A stretch of DNA of 64,000 nt from Microvelia longipes. Its lineage: Eukaryota > Arthropoda > Insecta > Hemiptera > Veliidae. How positions within the stretch are numbered: position 1 is the first letter of the stretch; the number at the start of each line of letters is the position of its first letter. The position numbers were made by a program, and so were the translations under genes. Below are positions 10,800-22,400 of the stretch, one piece after another. The stretch spans positions 21,337,313-21,401,312 of the forward strand of contig JACMZG010001913.1 of assembly GCA_018340805.1 (NCBI GenBank), read 5' to 3'. The notes under the pieces are model-generated. The model searched no databases. It was not told the origin of the DNA and saw only the letters and a program-made list of their open reading frames with translations.

Positions 10800-11060
10800 A
10801 TTGATATTTGAATATTGTGTTATAACGGTACGTGGTGTGAAATTAATGCATGATCGTATAGAGTGTTTTCGAGCAAGTCTATTCCTGTACATGTCCGGTA
10901 CCGTGCTATATAATATACCTCCTTCCCATTGGTCCAACCCCACCTCTCTTAATACCCCTCCTAATCCATTTCCTGTATCCTATCTCATCTTTACCGTTCA
11001 GTCTCTCTTCGTCTGTGGAAGAACTTAAACAGTTCGAAACGTTACGTTTTTATTGTAAGT
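10800..11060 (+). mobile_element. 3' tail of the Penelope-like element with hammerhead-like motif
   Basis: The tail of the fragment at 9481-10410. At 11013-11019 there is CTGTGGA, then A, then GAACT (11021-11025) able to pair with AGTTC (11031-11035) across a 5-nt loop, then GAAA (11036-11039), then CGTTACG. This is the order of a hammerhead ribozyme core (CUGAUGA, helix II, GAAA, very short helix III), with two substitutions in the heptamer. Hammerhead motifs are established in Penelope-like elements. Activity of this copy is doubtful, because a clear helix I and cleavage site were not found. The 75-residue frame at 10801-11028 is non-coding tail. Confidence 0.6.
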
Positions 11061-11096
11061 TTTCTAAATGTTTCTTTATATTTCTTTATAATTAAG

Positions 11097-11099
<3 letters not shown>

Positions 11100-11139
<40 letters not shown>

Positions 11140-11402
11140 TATATTATATATATTATAATATATATATATTTAATTCAATTCAATTCAAAAGTAACTTTAT
11201 TTCACACATTTAGTGTTACAAAGTAAAAGAGTTACATGAAAGTAATAAGTGCATGCATTACTTAAAATAATAAATAACAATTGAGACCTCATTTCAGAAA
11301 AGAAAATACATCTCTAATTACTTCAAAATGATTTCAGAAAAATAATAGAACCTAATTAAAGCAAAAGCTAAACCTTCGATAAATTATATAATATATTATA
11401 TA

Positions 11403-11447
<45 letters not shown>

Positions 11448-11500
11448 ATTATATATATTATATATATTATTATATATATATATATATATATATATAATCT
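11100..11500 (-). mobile_element. Non-LTR retrotransposon 3' end flanked by (TA)n tracts
   Basis: On the minus strand the sequence about 11370 to 11165 ends GTGTGAAATAAAGTTACTTT followed by (TGAAT)n, which is typical of LINE 3' termini with a pentanucleotide tail. A second tail of the same type on the + strand is at 41880-42025. (TA)n tracts flank it at about 11100-11165 and 11385-11500. No coding part is attached, so it is a severely 5'-truncated copy. The clade cannot be told. Confidence 0.6.
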
Positions 11501-11699
11501 AATTGATATTACAATATAATATTAGATTAGATAGATATATATTATGTACGTATGGATTTTTGTTAACCCGCTATCGAACGGATAAATATTTTTTTATATT
11601 TATAAATATAAAATATAAAATTTTTTATAATATTTTTTATATAATCTAAGAGACCAAAAAGTTGAAAAAACCGTAAAATAATAGAAAACCAAAATAACC

Positions 11700-11840
11700 G
11701 TCTGTAAAAAATATTTTTTGAGTAGGGTGTCGTGTTCGATGTTTTTTGGGTGCTGAATCCTATAAAACCCGGCCCGAAGTTGATAGCACTACTCAAAGCT
11801 AGGGTTATTAGGTTCAAATTCTTAAGAAAAAAACTTCTTG
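11700..11840 (+). repeat. Interspersed repeat family E, partial copy
   Basis: It contains AGTAGGGTGTCGTGTTCGAT, TTTTTTGGGTGCTGAATCC and TAAAACCCGGCCCGAAGTTG. Related words recur at 14020-14480 and, inverted, at 26320-26690. The overlapping short reading frames on both strands are shadows of this repeat. Confidence 0.55.
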
Positions 11841-12069
11841 CGACGCTACTGCTCAGGTTATTAAATATATACAGAAATATTCAGCAAGAATTGAATCGAA
11901 ACCAAGAAAGCGCGCATTTCAAAGAAATTTCGCCCGGCTTGTGAACCTCTACTCCAGATTTTTTTGTACAATATTTTACTCTGACTTTTTAAGTCAATTT
12001 GTTAATAACTTAATGAAGGGCTTAAGAAGCACTATGTAGGCTGCGTAGCACTCCGTCGACACTCTAGTG

Positions 12070-12380
12070 CATAGAGATATATACTAGAGAGGGCATAGCC
12101 TATCTTAATACATTGAGAAGCCTGAAACATTTTTAGTGGGGCTCTCAGGGGCTCTGTATAACCTTATTGAAACCTCCTCCAAGAGGGAGTTAAGGTTCTA
12201 ATTAATAATTCCCGCAGATTGTTTGTGTTGTGAATTGTATTTTAAACATTCTACTATACATATAATTTACTGTTTTTTTGTTATGTTTATTTGATGAAAA
12301 TGATAATCGAATGTGATCAGGTGACTTTTCCGATGTTTCAAAATTCAAGCAATAGTTAGCTCTAGTTATATATCTCTATG
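12070..12380. mobile_element. MITE with imperfect TIRs and an 8-bp target duplication
   Basis: The left end, CATAGAGATATATACTAGAG, and the right end, CTCTAGTTATATATCTCTATG read inward, are reverse complements apart from one inserted base. The 311-bp element is bracketed by CTCTAGTG at 12062-12069 and again at 12381-12388, an exact 8-bp direct repeat. An 8-bp duplication is characteristic of hAT and P superfamilies. The terminal CAT favours P-like but does not decide. It is non-coding. Degraded relatives are at about 15025-15355 and 23856-24165. Confidence 0.85.
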
Positions 12381-12389
12381 CTCTAGTGT

Positions 12390-13660
12390 ATTGTAGACAC
12401 ACTCCTGTGTGTGAAGTATGTTCTTCATGTGAGCGAGACAGAAGCACAAAGTTATGAAGCACTGCAAGGCGTTGTGCTGTAACTGTAGGGGAGTTGTTGA
12501 GCACTGTAACAAAAGGTTTTTGCCCGGGTTTAAAGAAGTTATTTTGAAGGTAATATTCCCGTTGATTAAGCCAAGGTAAAGGAGGGTTAAAGGATCTGAT
12601 TGCCTGTAATGCTGTAAAAGTATATAACGGGGAAAATTCTTTCTTTGAACTTTTCCCTCTAAAGAGTTTACTATCTTTTCCCCTTTATCGCGCTTCTGTT
12701 TTTGATCTTAACATCTTTTACGGATTAACAAGAAGAGTAAAGGAGAATTAGAGTGAATTTCTGAAGTTTTTTTCTACATGCTTATTATAGATTGTAATCT
12801 TGTGCTTGCCTTTTTACGGATTAAGTTTAAACTTTAGAGGTTTAATGTGTTACCCGCTAATTGAGCGTATAAATATGATATGTCTACTTAATAATATATC
12901 GTTTTAAAACTAAAGGTTTTAAGTCTATCACGCTGCTACAGAGCTTTTAAAGCACGAAGATTTAAGGTCTAACCCGATACTATAACGTTTCCAGTACGAT
13001 GATTTTATGTTGTCTTGGTACTAGAGCGTTTTAAGTTCACAGGTTTTAGTCTATCACGCTACTAGAGCGTTTATCAAGGTCACAGGTCTAAAATCTTATC
13101 AATGGCTTAATATATAATTTTATACCATATGTGACATGACAGTATTGATATTATAATATTATGACGAATTTAACTATAGTATTTTAAAATGTACTCGCAG
13201 TGCTTACTCATTCTAACTTTTACATGTATAGTTTACATGGTATTACCTTCTGTAAAAAGAACCTAAAATGTAGTGGCACTACTGCCAGTGTCACCTACTT
13301 GACCCACGTCAAGTGGGTTGAACTCGAAGGGTTGTATTTCCATATCAAACTTTAAATCGTTTTACCTTAAACGAAATTAATTTATTCCTAAGTTTAAAGT
13401 TATGTATTTATCTAGCTGAAGTCTGTTTCTGTTTGAATGAGAGGCCTTTAGGTCAGAGACCTGGAGGCCTTTGGGCCAGGGGTAGCAGCTACGCGGATAA
13501 ATAGTAGTTATTAGTTGTTCTCACATGGCCGTTTGCCTTGAATGTTAAAAATTTATCGCCTGGCGGGCGTTCGGCTCGCTTGTCCTAATACTTTTTAACA
13601 TGTGATGTCTTATTGTTGTCTTAGAACTGACGTAATGTGTTGCCTTAGAAGTAGCGTTAC
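12390..13660. other. Gene-free stretch with a few degenerate tandem words
   Basis: 12830-13100 contains degenerate repetitions of GTCTATCACGCT(G/A)CTA-(C)AGAG and (A)GGTTTTA, spaced about 60-130 nt, suggesting an old tandem repeat. 13430-13610 is GC-richer, with GGCGGGCGTTCGGCTCGC. No coding exon or RNA gene could be supported. Confidence 0.4.
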
Positions 13661-13664
13661 ATAT

Positions 13665-13772
13665 GTATGTGTATTGTGTATAATGCTAAGTATAAGCATT
13701 ATACACATACATATGTATGTGTATTGTGTAGAATGCTAAGTATAAGCATTATACACATACAATGCTAAATTT
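13665..13772. repeat. Two tandem copies of a ~62-bp hairpin unit
   Basis: The unit ACATATGTATGTGTATTGTG-TATAATGC-TAAGTATAAGCATTATACAC occurs twice in a row with one substitution. Each unit contains the inverted repeat GTGTATAATGC / GCATTATACAC, so each copy can fold into a stem-loop. A local duplication of a small palindrome is the simplest reading. Confidence 0.85.
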
Positions 13773-13787
13773 GTTTTTAAATGTAAA

Positions 13788-14010
13788 TAATTAAAGCACG
13801 TTTTAGGGCCTTTCGGTCTATCAGGGTATTAACCCTGTGGTAATCACCTTAGATAGATTGCATCTACTATGCTCTGGATATTAATTAAAGTTGAGAAAAT
13901 CTTGTTTAAATTACTTATTATATAAACTGAATGCATAGCCTGAGCTGCGAACCTTGAACCTCCGATGCCGAAAGTGAGTGCTTATTTGATTAAGGCCACG
14001 GTGGCAGACG
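13788..14010 (-). mobile_element. tRNA-derived SINE, copy 1
   Basis: Same element as 43817-44040 and 44962-45337. On the minus strand it begins with a tRNA-like head (GTCTGCCACCGTGGCC as A-box region; a decayed B-box AGGTTCGCAGCTC), continues through a body with TTAATTAAAGTTG-type sequence in reverse, and ends in a tail with the hairpin-forming GGGCC-TTTC-GG(T/C)C block. It is the most diverged of the three copies. It is transcribed from an internal pol III promoter in functional members; this one is probably dead. Confidence 0.75.
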
Positions 14011-14019
14011 TGTTTTTTT

Positions 14020-14480
14020 TATGAACGTGATAGATGATCAAAAACCCTAAAATACGATCAGTTTGGTACTTTTTTTAATATTGGGCTCTAAGTCTAATGC
14101 ATCGTTTCCGGAGTCCAAACACTCAAAGAATGTAAATCTAAAGACTATTATTCGAAAAGTAATATTGTTATCCTAAAAATATTCACAACTACAAAGTAAG
14201 GTGTCGTTTTCAATAATTTTTAAGGCTCTGAATCAAAAGAAACCGGTATGGTGTTGAAACGACCTACATAAAAAAACTGTAAATAACCATAAAATTTAAA
14301 AGGAATCGATAAACAAAATATATCGAGTTTAGTCCGTTTTTGATTTTTACTGGGACTCCGAGTCGAATGAAACCGGTCCGAAGTCATTACGAGCACTCAA
14401 ACTACTTTAAATCCAAAGAGCCGGGCCCGAAACTTGGCACCGAAGATATTTTTCGTGATTTGTACACTGTATATTTTTAT
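14020..14480 (+). repeat. Family E, degenerate tandem copies
   Basis: Three diverged units each contain a variant of CTCTGAATCAAAAGAAACCGG (for example near 14230 and 14355: CCGAGTCGAATGAAACCGG, then TCCGAAGTC). Similar words in reverse complement fill 26320-26690. No frame is open. Confidence 0.5.
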
Positions 14481-15024
14481 AACTAAAATAATTCTGCTGT
14501 GGAGGACTGTAAGCCGGTCAAATTTTCTTGTGAATGCTTCCTTTCTTGCTAGACAATTTATTTCTTACTCGGTTTCTTCATAGTCTGAATAGTCTTTGTT
14601 CAGAACTTTTACTTGTTCGTTAATTTTTCTTAGCGTGAACGAAGTTTTGCTCTGTATATTGCGCGAGCTGATTGTGGAAAAGCGATCATAGTTTTGTCAA
14701 AGAGGAATGAACAGGCGTATTTCCTTTGAAAATTTTAAAAAAAGACTATCAAACTTGTGTATTAAACAAAATAAATAAATACCTAAGTTTAAAAGATGGG
14801 TAAATGGTGAGACAAAAAAAAAGAACAATTAAGAGAACTTTTGAATTTTAACTTTTGTTTTATTTGAAACATAAACAATCATAAACTAATTTAAATTATG
14901 AAGTATTCACGTAAAGAAACTAATTAACAAAAAGAATAGAACACTTCGCTTGCCGATTTCCGGAGGAAAGAAACGATGGTCGGGTGACATATAAATATAT
15001 TCCGTATACAGAGGGAAACTCTCT

Positions 15025-15355
15025 ATGTAGTAACTATATATTACTATAGATAGGGCATACCCCATCAATAGTATGATAGCATACCCTCAAATATGATAGC
15101 ATCAATAGCATACCCTCAATACATATGAAATCTTGTAACATCTTTTTGGGGCTCTCAGGGGCCATTTGTAACCTCATTGAAACCTCCTCTAAAGCTAAGT
15201 TAATTGTTGTCGGCTATATTATTTGTGTTTTATTTTATAAAATAAATTTTGAGTTGGTTCAAGCTGATAAGAGTTTATAAGGTGATTAAATTGGAATGTT
15301 TTTATAAATGAAATCAATTTTTTCATGTCAGGTTATAGTCCGGAATTAACCTCAT
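15025..15355. mobile_element. Degraded relative of the 12070-12380 MITE
   Basis: It shares AGGGCATA(G/C)CC, AATACAT, TGGGGCTCTCAGGGGC, TGTAACCTCATTGAAACCTC and the following GTTAA block with 12070-12380, in the same order. The terminal repeats have decayed: CTCTATGTAGTAACTATATA remains at the left and no clear right end. A short internal expansion (GATAGCATACCCTCAA twice) is specific to this copy. Confidence 0.6.
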
Positions 15356-15419
15356 TGCTGGAATAAATAGAGAGTTTTCAATGTTCACCGCCTTTACCTA
15401 CCGACTCCTGCAATGAAAC

Positions 15420-15938
15420 CAAGGATCTTGAATAAAGGGGAAGACGCACTAAGTCGATTTGCCAAACAAAAAAGTGACCCCGTCGAAAACCAAAAAATAG
15501 AGAGAATTCAACGCGAAACACACGTCAAAAACCAACTGCACATGCTTGGTACAAACTGCACATGCTTACAATTCTCATAATAGCGTAGGTCTTAAATTTT
15601 AGAGGCAAACTTACCTCTCAGTTTCCCATTGTTTATTGCTTGAGAAGGTTATAAACACGCTTAAATTATCACTCATTAAAGTGGCTAAGTATAGTCCCAA
15701 ATTTAAAATTAAGTTAGCACAAATGACTTAACAAGCACCACAAATGTAACAATCACGAGAAGCACAGAAGAAAGTTGAGAAGCAAACTTGACAACCTTTC
15801 TACAAAACCTGCGTTTGGTGCCTTTTTCTTCATTATAACTATGTGAAAGTATGTTTGCTCCTATTTCTCTATCTCACGCAACTTCCATGGGCTCAAAAAA
15901 GTTCCTTAATGCGTCATCCCCTTTATTCAAGATCCTTG
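15420..15938. mobile_element. 519-bp non-autonomous element with ~34-bp TIRs
   Basis: The left end, CAAGGATCTTGAATAAAGGG then GAAGACGCACTAAG, is matched at the right by the reverse complement (CTTAATGCGTCATCCCC, then TTTATTCAAGATCCTTG), with two or three differences. There is no reading frame of note inside; a doubled AACTGCACATGCTT lies near 15535-15570. The target duplication is not clear, so the superfamily is undetermined. Confidence 0.75.
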
Positions 15939-16145
15939 AATAAAACACGTCCTTCATAAAAATGTCAGGTTATAACCTCCGAATCCGTTTTGTTTGTTTA
16001 CATCAAATTGAATCACCTTATAAATTTCTAACATCTTGGTGTTAGTTATAATACGATACAACGGCTAAAAGCAGTTGACAGCGTGAGAAAATAATGTGAG
16101 GGAGCCAATGAGGTTAGTCCTGGATGGTAAACAATGTCCTCAATT

Positions 16146-16412
16146 TCAAATCAAGCCAATCCTATTGGCTGGCTGCAATCCTATTGCTGTCAACTGATTG
16201 TAGCTGTGTGTCGTACTATGATTTATTTTTTTACTGTTTATTTGATTATTTAGGTTTAGTTTATTGATTATTCCGGCTCCTTTTTTTATGTTTAACAATT
16301 TAACAAATTCTCTAGTTATAATATCTCTTTGTGCTTCAAGGAAAATATAAATGGGAAGGGACATATCAGGCTTTCACAATATAAAAAAGTGTTGCCAACT
16401 CCTACCGCTACT
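16146..16412. other. Gene-free stretch
   Basis: It contains short direct repetition of CAATCCTATTG(G)CTG near 16155-16190 and an AT-rich remainder. The 72-residue minus-strand frame has no recognisable domain or start context. Confidence 0.35.
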
Positions 16413-16694
16413 CCACATTCTCCTTAAGGAGACCTAACATTTTCCTAACATTCTCCTAACATTTTCCTAACATTTTCAAGTTGTTTTTAAGTTGACCTAA
16501 AACTAGTCAAAATGTTCAGCATTTCCTATACTCACACCTAAAAGAAGCGTTTAGGCCCCCTTAAGGAATCCTTTAGGTGTGAATTATATTTTAGTTCTAG
16601 TTTAGGAAAGTTTAAGGTCTCCTTAAGGAACCCTTAAGGAGAAAGTTAGGAAAAAGTTAGGAAAATGTTAGGAAAATGTCTTTGAATACGGGCC
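16413..16694. mobile_element. Inverted-repeat element rich in CCTAACATTTT words
   Basis: The left part has CTCCTTAAGGAGACC then four iterations of (T)CCTAACATT(T/C)T. The right part has the inverse, GGTCTCCTTAAGGAACCC and four iterations of GTTAGGAAAA(T/A), ending GAATACGGGCC. The centre has a second inverted pair, CACACCTAAA / TTTAGGTGTG. This is a nested palindrome typical of MITE-like elements. The outer boundary on the left is unclear. Confidence 0.65.
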
Positions 16695-17127
16695 TAAATC
16701 CTTCCTATCGTCAGATTATAAACATGCCGAGTAAAGTTTTGTTCTTTATTATTGTGCTTACTTTTAAACTCTATATGAGAGAAGTTTTCCCATGCCCATC
16801 TATTTTCCTTGAAAACAGGGGCGAAACGGTTTTGCCTGTGTGATGTGCTTACATAAAAAACAATCAGTTTTATCACGTCTAAATATGACAACAGTGGAAC
16901 ATCCGCCAAACGAAGTAGCTAATAAACATAAATAATCCTTATGTTTATAAGCTACAGCTTTACTATATTCAGCTTATGAAGAGTAGACCGTGAATATAAG
17001 CGAAAAATGGATTATCAAGAAAGGAAGCATTCAAAAGAAAAATCACCCGGCTTGTGAACCTGTGGGCCAGAATTTTAGTTTTCAGTGTCTCTTTCTCGGT
17101 CATCTTGAATTTCAATGCATGCATGCT
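16695..17127. other. Gene-free stretch sharing a short repeat with 11880-11960
   Basis: Around 17020-17080, AAGAAAGGAAGCATTCAAAAG and ACCCGGCTTGTGAACCTGTG match 11905-11950 (AAGCGCGCATTTCAAAG and GCCCGGCTTGTGAACCTCTA). It is therefore a fragment of a dispersed repeat. No gene supported. Confidence 0.4.
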
Positions 17128-18566
17128 CGTGTGTTCAGATTGCTGCCTCAAAGTTAGGAATCTTGCTGCTCAACAGCTTCTTCTAGAAAATAGGTTTGTG
17201 TAAACGTAAGACGTAAACTACCTTGCTGAAGCATTGTATATGGTGCTTGGAAAACTTACCCCCAGGTGAAAATGAACCGCCATTGTTTCATTACTCTTAC
17301 TTTCCCGAAGTCTTTTAAACTTTGGAGAACCCTCCGTCAAGTTTAACTTCTATCCATTTCCTCTTTCTTTCATTTATTTATTTTACTGCTTTATATCATT
17401 GTGTAGAATAATTACAATTATAAATACTTGTATTTATAGAAAGTTTTTGAATTTTACCATCCTACTATTAACCCAAGCTGATACAATTATTATAGTACAT
17501 AGAGATGTTATTTTTAATCAGAACAAATTATACTCTGAAAGCATTAAGAACAAAATCTGAGACTTGTAAACAAACCCTTGTCATGTCACCTGTTTCATGA
17601 TAATAATTTTTAGTATAATATGTGTAATAATAATATTATACTAATATTATAATTCTTACTTTTTTAACGCATAAACCCGTAGGGTCATTTAATTGCGTTT
17701 CCCCTCGCACAAATATAACTCAATTAATCCCTCACGGAATTTGAACACATACTTACTTTGCCTCGTCCACGTTTAATAAATATCATCAGCTCCTCTAGCT
17801 TCACCTGACTGAATGAATGAATGAAAACGTGATTTATTAACAAAAATTTACAACAATAAAATTATTAATTAAGTACATACATATATTTATTTATATTTAT
17901 TTTATTTTTTTTTAATCACAATTACCCTTCTAAGATTAGGTATTTAAGACTCTAGTTAGGCTCACCGCTCGTGCTAGTTCATCGTCTCCCAACTTAGAAC
18001 TCTGGCAACACCGACATTAGTGTGCACCGAGCACATCGTTTTTAGTCATTTACGTTATTCATGCCACTGGCTTTACTTTTACTGATTAAATTACCGGACG
18101 TAGGAAGGATCTGTGTATTGTTCCAACCTTCTTCTCCATCAGCCCGCTGAACCTTGACTTTTCGTGAGCTAGAGACGAAAACGTGGATCCAGACTTGTCT
18201 CGAACGAAACAGGAATCAACCTCGCATTTGCGTTATTGCAGCCATGGAAACCACGTAAAACCCTGTCTAGGTTGGCCGACCTTGGATTCAAAACCTCCCG
18301 AGTGTACGGTACAAGGGATAACCTTACATTGAGGTCCTTCCCCCGGCTGAATTAGATCCTACGACCTCCAGGCTGAAAGGCGAATGCTCTTCCCTTTAGC
18401 TACCGGATTCGCTACTTATATTATTCTTATTGAAATAATATTATTATAAGCTATATTTTCATAAAATTATTCCAAGTAAGGTACACTTAATACCAAGTAT
18501 TAACTTACAAATAATTTTTAGGGTTTCGAAGATAACCTTCGAAACCGTTATACTTTTTTTTAATAT
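17128..18566. repeat. Left copy of ~1.44 kb duplication flanking the N gap
   Basis: It matches 19515-20951 from CGTGTGTTCAGATTGC to the last base before the Ns, with only scattered single-base indels, mostly in homopolymer or dinucleotide runs. It stops abruptly at the gap, as expected for overlapping contig ends or two haplotypes that were not merged. See the finding on this. Confidence 0.93.
17808..18415 (-). mobile_element. Probable tRNA-derived SINE or SINE/LINE composite with (CATT)n tail
   Basis: On the minus strand it starts near 18415 with a tRNA-like head (TAGCTAAAGGGAAGAGC, CTTTCAGCCTGGAGG). It continues through a GC-richer body including ACGTGGTTTCCATGGC and GCAAATGCGAGGTTG, and ends in ATAAATCACGTTTTCATTC with repeated CATT. 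Head, conserved central block and simple tail are SINE-like. At ~600 bp it is long for a SINE, so head and tail may belong to separate insertions. A second copy at about 20199-20808 exists only because of the duplication around the gap. Confidence 0.55.
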
Positions 18567-19502
18567 NNNNNNNNNNNNNNNNNNNNNNNNNNNNNNNNNN
18601 NNNNNNNNNNNNNNNNNNNNNNNNNNNNNNNNNNNNNNNNNNNNNNNNNNNNNNNNNNNNNNNNNNNNNNNNNNNNNNNNNNNNNNNNNNNNNNNNNNNN
18701 NNNNNNNNNNNNNNNNNNNNNNNNNNNNNNNNNNNNNNNNNNNNNNNNNNNNNNNNNNNNNNNNNNNNNNNNNNNNNNNNNNNNNNNNNNNNNNNNNNNN
18801 NNNNNNNNNNNNNNNNNNNNNNNNNNNNNNNNNNNNNNNNNNNNNNNNNNNNNNNNNNNNNNNNNNNNNNNNNNNNNNNNNNNNNNNNNNNNNNNNNNNN
18901 NNNNNNNNNNNNNNNNNNNNNNNNNNNNNNNNNNNNNNNNNNNNNNNNNNNNNNNNNNNNNNNNNNNNNNNNNNNNNNNNNNNNNNNNNNNNNNNNNNNN
19001 NNNNNNNNNNNNNNNNNNNNNNNNNNNNNNNNNNNNNNNNNNNNNNNNNNNNNNNNNNNNNNNNNNNNNNNNNNNNNNNNNNNNNNNNNNNNNNNNNNNN
19101 NNNNNNNNNNNNNNNNNNNNNNNNNNNNNNNNNNNNNNNNNNNNNNNNNNNNNNNNNNNNNNNNNNNNNNNNNNNNNNNNNNNNNNNNNNNNNNNNNNNN
19201 NNNNNNNNNNNNNNNNNNNNNNNNNNNNNNNNNNNNNNNNNNNNNNNNNNNNNNNNNNNNNNNNNNNNNNNNNNNNNNNNNNNNNNNNNNNNNNNNNNNN
19301 NNNNNNNNNNNNNNNNNNNNNNNNNNNNNNNNNNNNNNNNNNNNNNNNNNNNNNNNNNNNNNNNNNNNNNNNNNNNNNNNNNNNNNNNNNNNNNNNNNNN
19401 NNNNNNNNNNNNNNNNNNNNNNNNNNNNNNNNNNNNNNNNNNNNNNNNNNNNNNNNNNNNNNNNNNNNNNNNNNNNNNNNNNNNNNNNNNNNNNNNNNNN
19501 NN
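18567..19502. other. Assembly gap (936 Ns)
   Basis: Unknown bases. An apparent 359-codon minus-strand frame across it consists of Ns and is meaningless. One or more upstream exons of the TMEM47-like gene could be hidden here, but nothing shows that. Confidence 0.99.
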
Positions 19503-19514
19503 TGCCATCATTGT

Positions 19515-20951
19515 CGTGTGTTCAGATTGCTGCCTCAAAGTTAGGAATCTTGCTGCTCAACAGCTTCTTCTAGAAAATAGGTTTGTGTAAACGTAAGACG
19601 TAAACTACCTTGCTGAAGCATTGTATATGGTGCTTGGAAAACTTACCCCCAGGTGAAAATGAACCGCCATTGTTTCATTACTCTTACTTTCCCGAAGTCT
19701 TTTAAACTTTGGAGAACCCTCCGTCAAGTTTAACTTCTATCCATTTCCTCTTTCTTTCATTTATTTATTTTACTGCTTTATATCATTGTGTAGAATAATT
19801 ACAATTATAAATACTTGTATTTATAGAAATTTTTGAATTTTACCATCCTACTATTAACCCAAGCTGATACAATTATTATAGTAATAGAGATGTTATTTTT
19901 TAATCAGAACAAATTATACTCTGAAAGCATTAAGAACAAAATCTGAGACTTGTAAACAAACCCTTGTCATGTCACCTGTTTCATGATAATAATTTTTAGT
20001 ATAATATGTGTAATAATAATATTATACTAATATTATAATTCTTACTTTTTTAACGCATAAACCCGTAGGGTCATTTAATTGCGTTTCCCCTCGCACAAAT
20101 ATAACTCAATTAATCCCTCACGGAATTTGAACACATACTTACTTTGCCTCGTCCACGTTTAATAAATATCATCAGCTCCTCTAGCTTCACCTGACTGAAT
20201 GAATGAATGAAAACGTGATTTATTAACAAAAATTTACAACAATAAAATATTAATTAAGTACATACATATATTTATTTATATTTATTTTTATTTTTTTTTA
20301 ATCACAATTACCCTTCTAAGATTAGGTATTTAAGACTCTAGTTAGGCTCACCGCTCGTGCTAGTTCATCGTCTCCCAACTTAGAACTCTGGCAACACCGA
20401 CATTAGTGTGCACCGAGCACATCGTTTTAGTCATTTACGTTATTCATGCCACTGGCTTTACTTTTACTGATTAAATTACCGGACGTAGGAAGGATCTGTG
20501 TATTGTTCCAACCTTCTTCTCCATCAGCCCGCTGAACCTTGACTTTCGTGAGCTAGAGACGAAAACGTGGATCCAGACTTGTCTCGAACGAAACAGGAAT
20601 CAACCTCGCATTTGCGTTATTGCAGCCATGGAAACCACGTAAAACCCTGTCTAGGTTGGCCGACCTTGGATTCAAAACCTCCCGAGTGTACGGTACAAGG
20701 GATAACCTTACATTGAGGTCCTTCCCCCGGCTGAATTAGATCCTACGACCTCCAGGCTGAAAGGCGAATGCTCTTCCCTTTAGCTACCGGATTCGCTACT
20801 TATATTATTCTTATTGAAATATATATATTATAAAGCTATATTTTCATAAAATTATTCCAAGTAAGGTACACTTAATACCAAGTATTAACTTACAAATAAT
20901 TTTTAGGGTTTCGAAGATAACCTTCGAAACCGTTATACTTTTTTTTAATAT
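19515..20951. repeat. Right copy of ~1.44 kb duplication flanking the N gap
   Basis: Near-identical to 17128-18566, in direct orientation, including the SINE-like element. The first bases after the gap (19503-19514) differ from the left copy's flank. After 20951 the sequence continues into unique AT-rich DNA that is absent from the left copy. Confidence 0.93.
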
Positions 20952-22400
20952 AGTTTAAACTACTTAAACGTTTAACATTATTCAATAACATATTTATATT
21001 TACGATTTCCTGACATATTGCAATTTTACGTAAATTGAATTTTTTATTTGAATTTATTTATTCTTTATTAAATTATTTTATTTATTTCTATTCTGTAAAT
21101 CGGACATAACATTTTTATATAGCTTATAATCTAATTTTTTAACTTGCAATTTATAATAATACGTTTTTTTCTAGTAATATTCTTTCTTAAAAATGTATAA
21201 GAGAATTTTTCCCTTTAGTTTGTATGAAGAAAACTCGGTCAAATTCTTGGTATTGTATCAACCCTAGTTTTCTTCCAATAACAAGCCTGCTTCTTTACGA
21301 TCTTAAGAAAGCCCACTATTTTATTTTTCTCTTATTTTTCTCTTTTATTCAGAAAATTATAACCAATAATGTAGTTTTTCTTTGGTTAGTCAATTTTTAG
21401 TTATTTTTGGTTCCCTCGAGTAAATAAATTGAAAATAAAAAACGTTAAATATTTCCTTGAATTCGTTTTTAGTAATGATTACGAAATATTTTGACCAAAT
21501 AGAATGTTGACGATTTCATTTGTTTTTATACTTTACATGTCGTTAATAAAAAGCTTATAAGCTTTTTGATCGTTTAATGTAAACACATATATGGCAATAA
21601 ATAAATGTGATTGGATGACAAATTCTTGCATGCCTAACATTTATCTTTAAAAATATGAATGGAGGCGTGGATAACTTGTTTTAACTCCGTTATTTCTGTG
21701 CCCGTAGTTCCGAAGTTTGTAAACTTGAAATCGTTGGCTGTATTGCAATAAGTAATAATAGTTACTTATACAATATTATAATTGTTAATTTATTTAATTA
21801 AATGTATTTCATTCTTATATTATCGTTTGAAAGCGTGTATATCTGGAAAAAGTTTTGTTACAAGAGTTTTTCGAAGGTATTTGGTCGGATATAATGGAAT
21901 TTTACGGGAATCTTAGAGAAAATTATCATCGTGGTTTCATCTATGATGTCCTACATCTTTGAAAATGCCTCCCGCAGTGAAAGCGAAACGTCCGACTCAT
22001 CATCTATACATTGACGCGGTCACCACCGGAGACCGGAATACATGTCTTCATGACAATAACCGCAGAAACCTACCTAGATTATTAAAGTATAGGTTTGTAT
22101 TTTTAAAGTGAAATTAACATAGGCCATATAATTGATAGTAACAGTACGAGTTTTTTTTGCCATGCCTGGCAGGATATTTGATGTATTCAAAGTAAAATTT
22201 TCATAGGACAATATAAAATGACAATAGAAGCTTTGTGTGCAATGCTCCCAGAGTATTTTTTTTATCCAAATGGGAAAATAATCAAATGTAAACATTAAAC
22301 AGTGTATTGATGAGCGTATTTTATTTTTATTTTGGGGTGAATTCCCTCAGGTGTGGGGTGACCAATTGGTGTGATGACAAAAAGAAAGCCTTGTTTTTAT
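20952..22400. other. Mostly unique AT-rich stretch, no gene supported
   Basis: No exon with a recognisable protein match was seen. 21960-22030 is GC-richer (CCTCCCGCAGTGAAAGCG, then AAACGTCC, and GACGCGGTCACCACCGGAG) and may be a small retroelement fragment. The 73-residue minus-strand frame at 22074-22295 has no features. Confidence 0.4.

Noticed and set aside
18459..19538. 359-codon minus-strand frame
   Set aside because: It consists almost entirely of Ns from the assembly gap.
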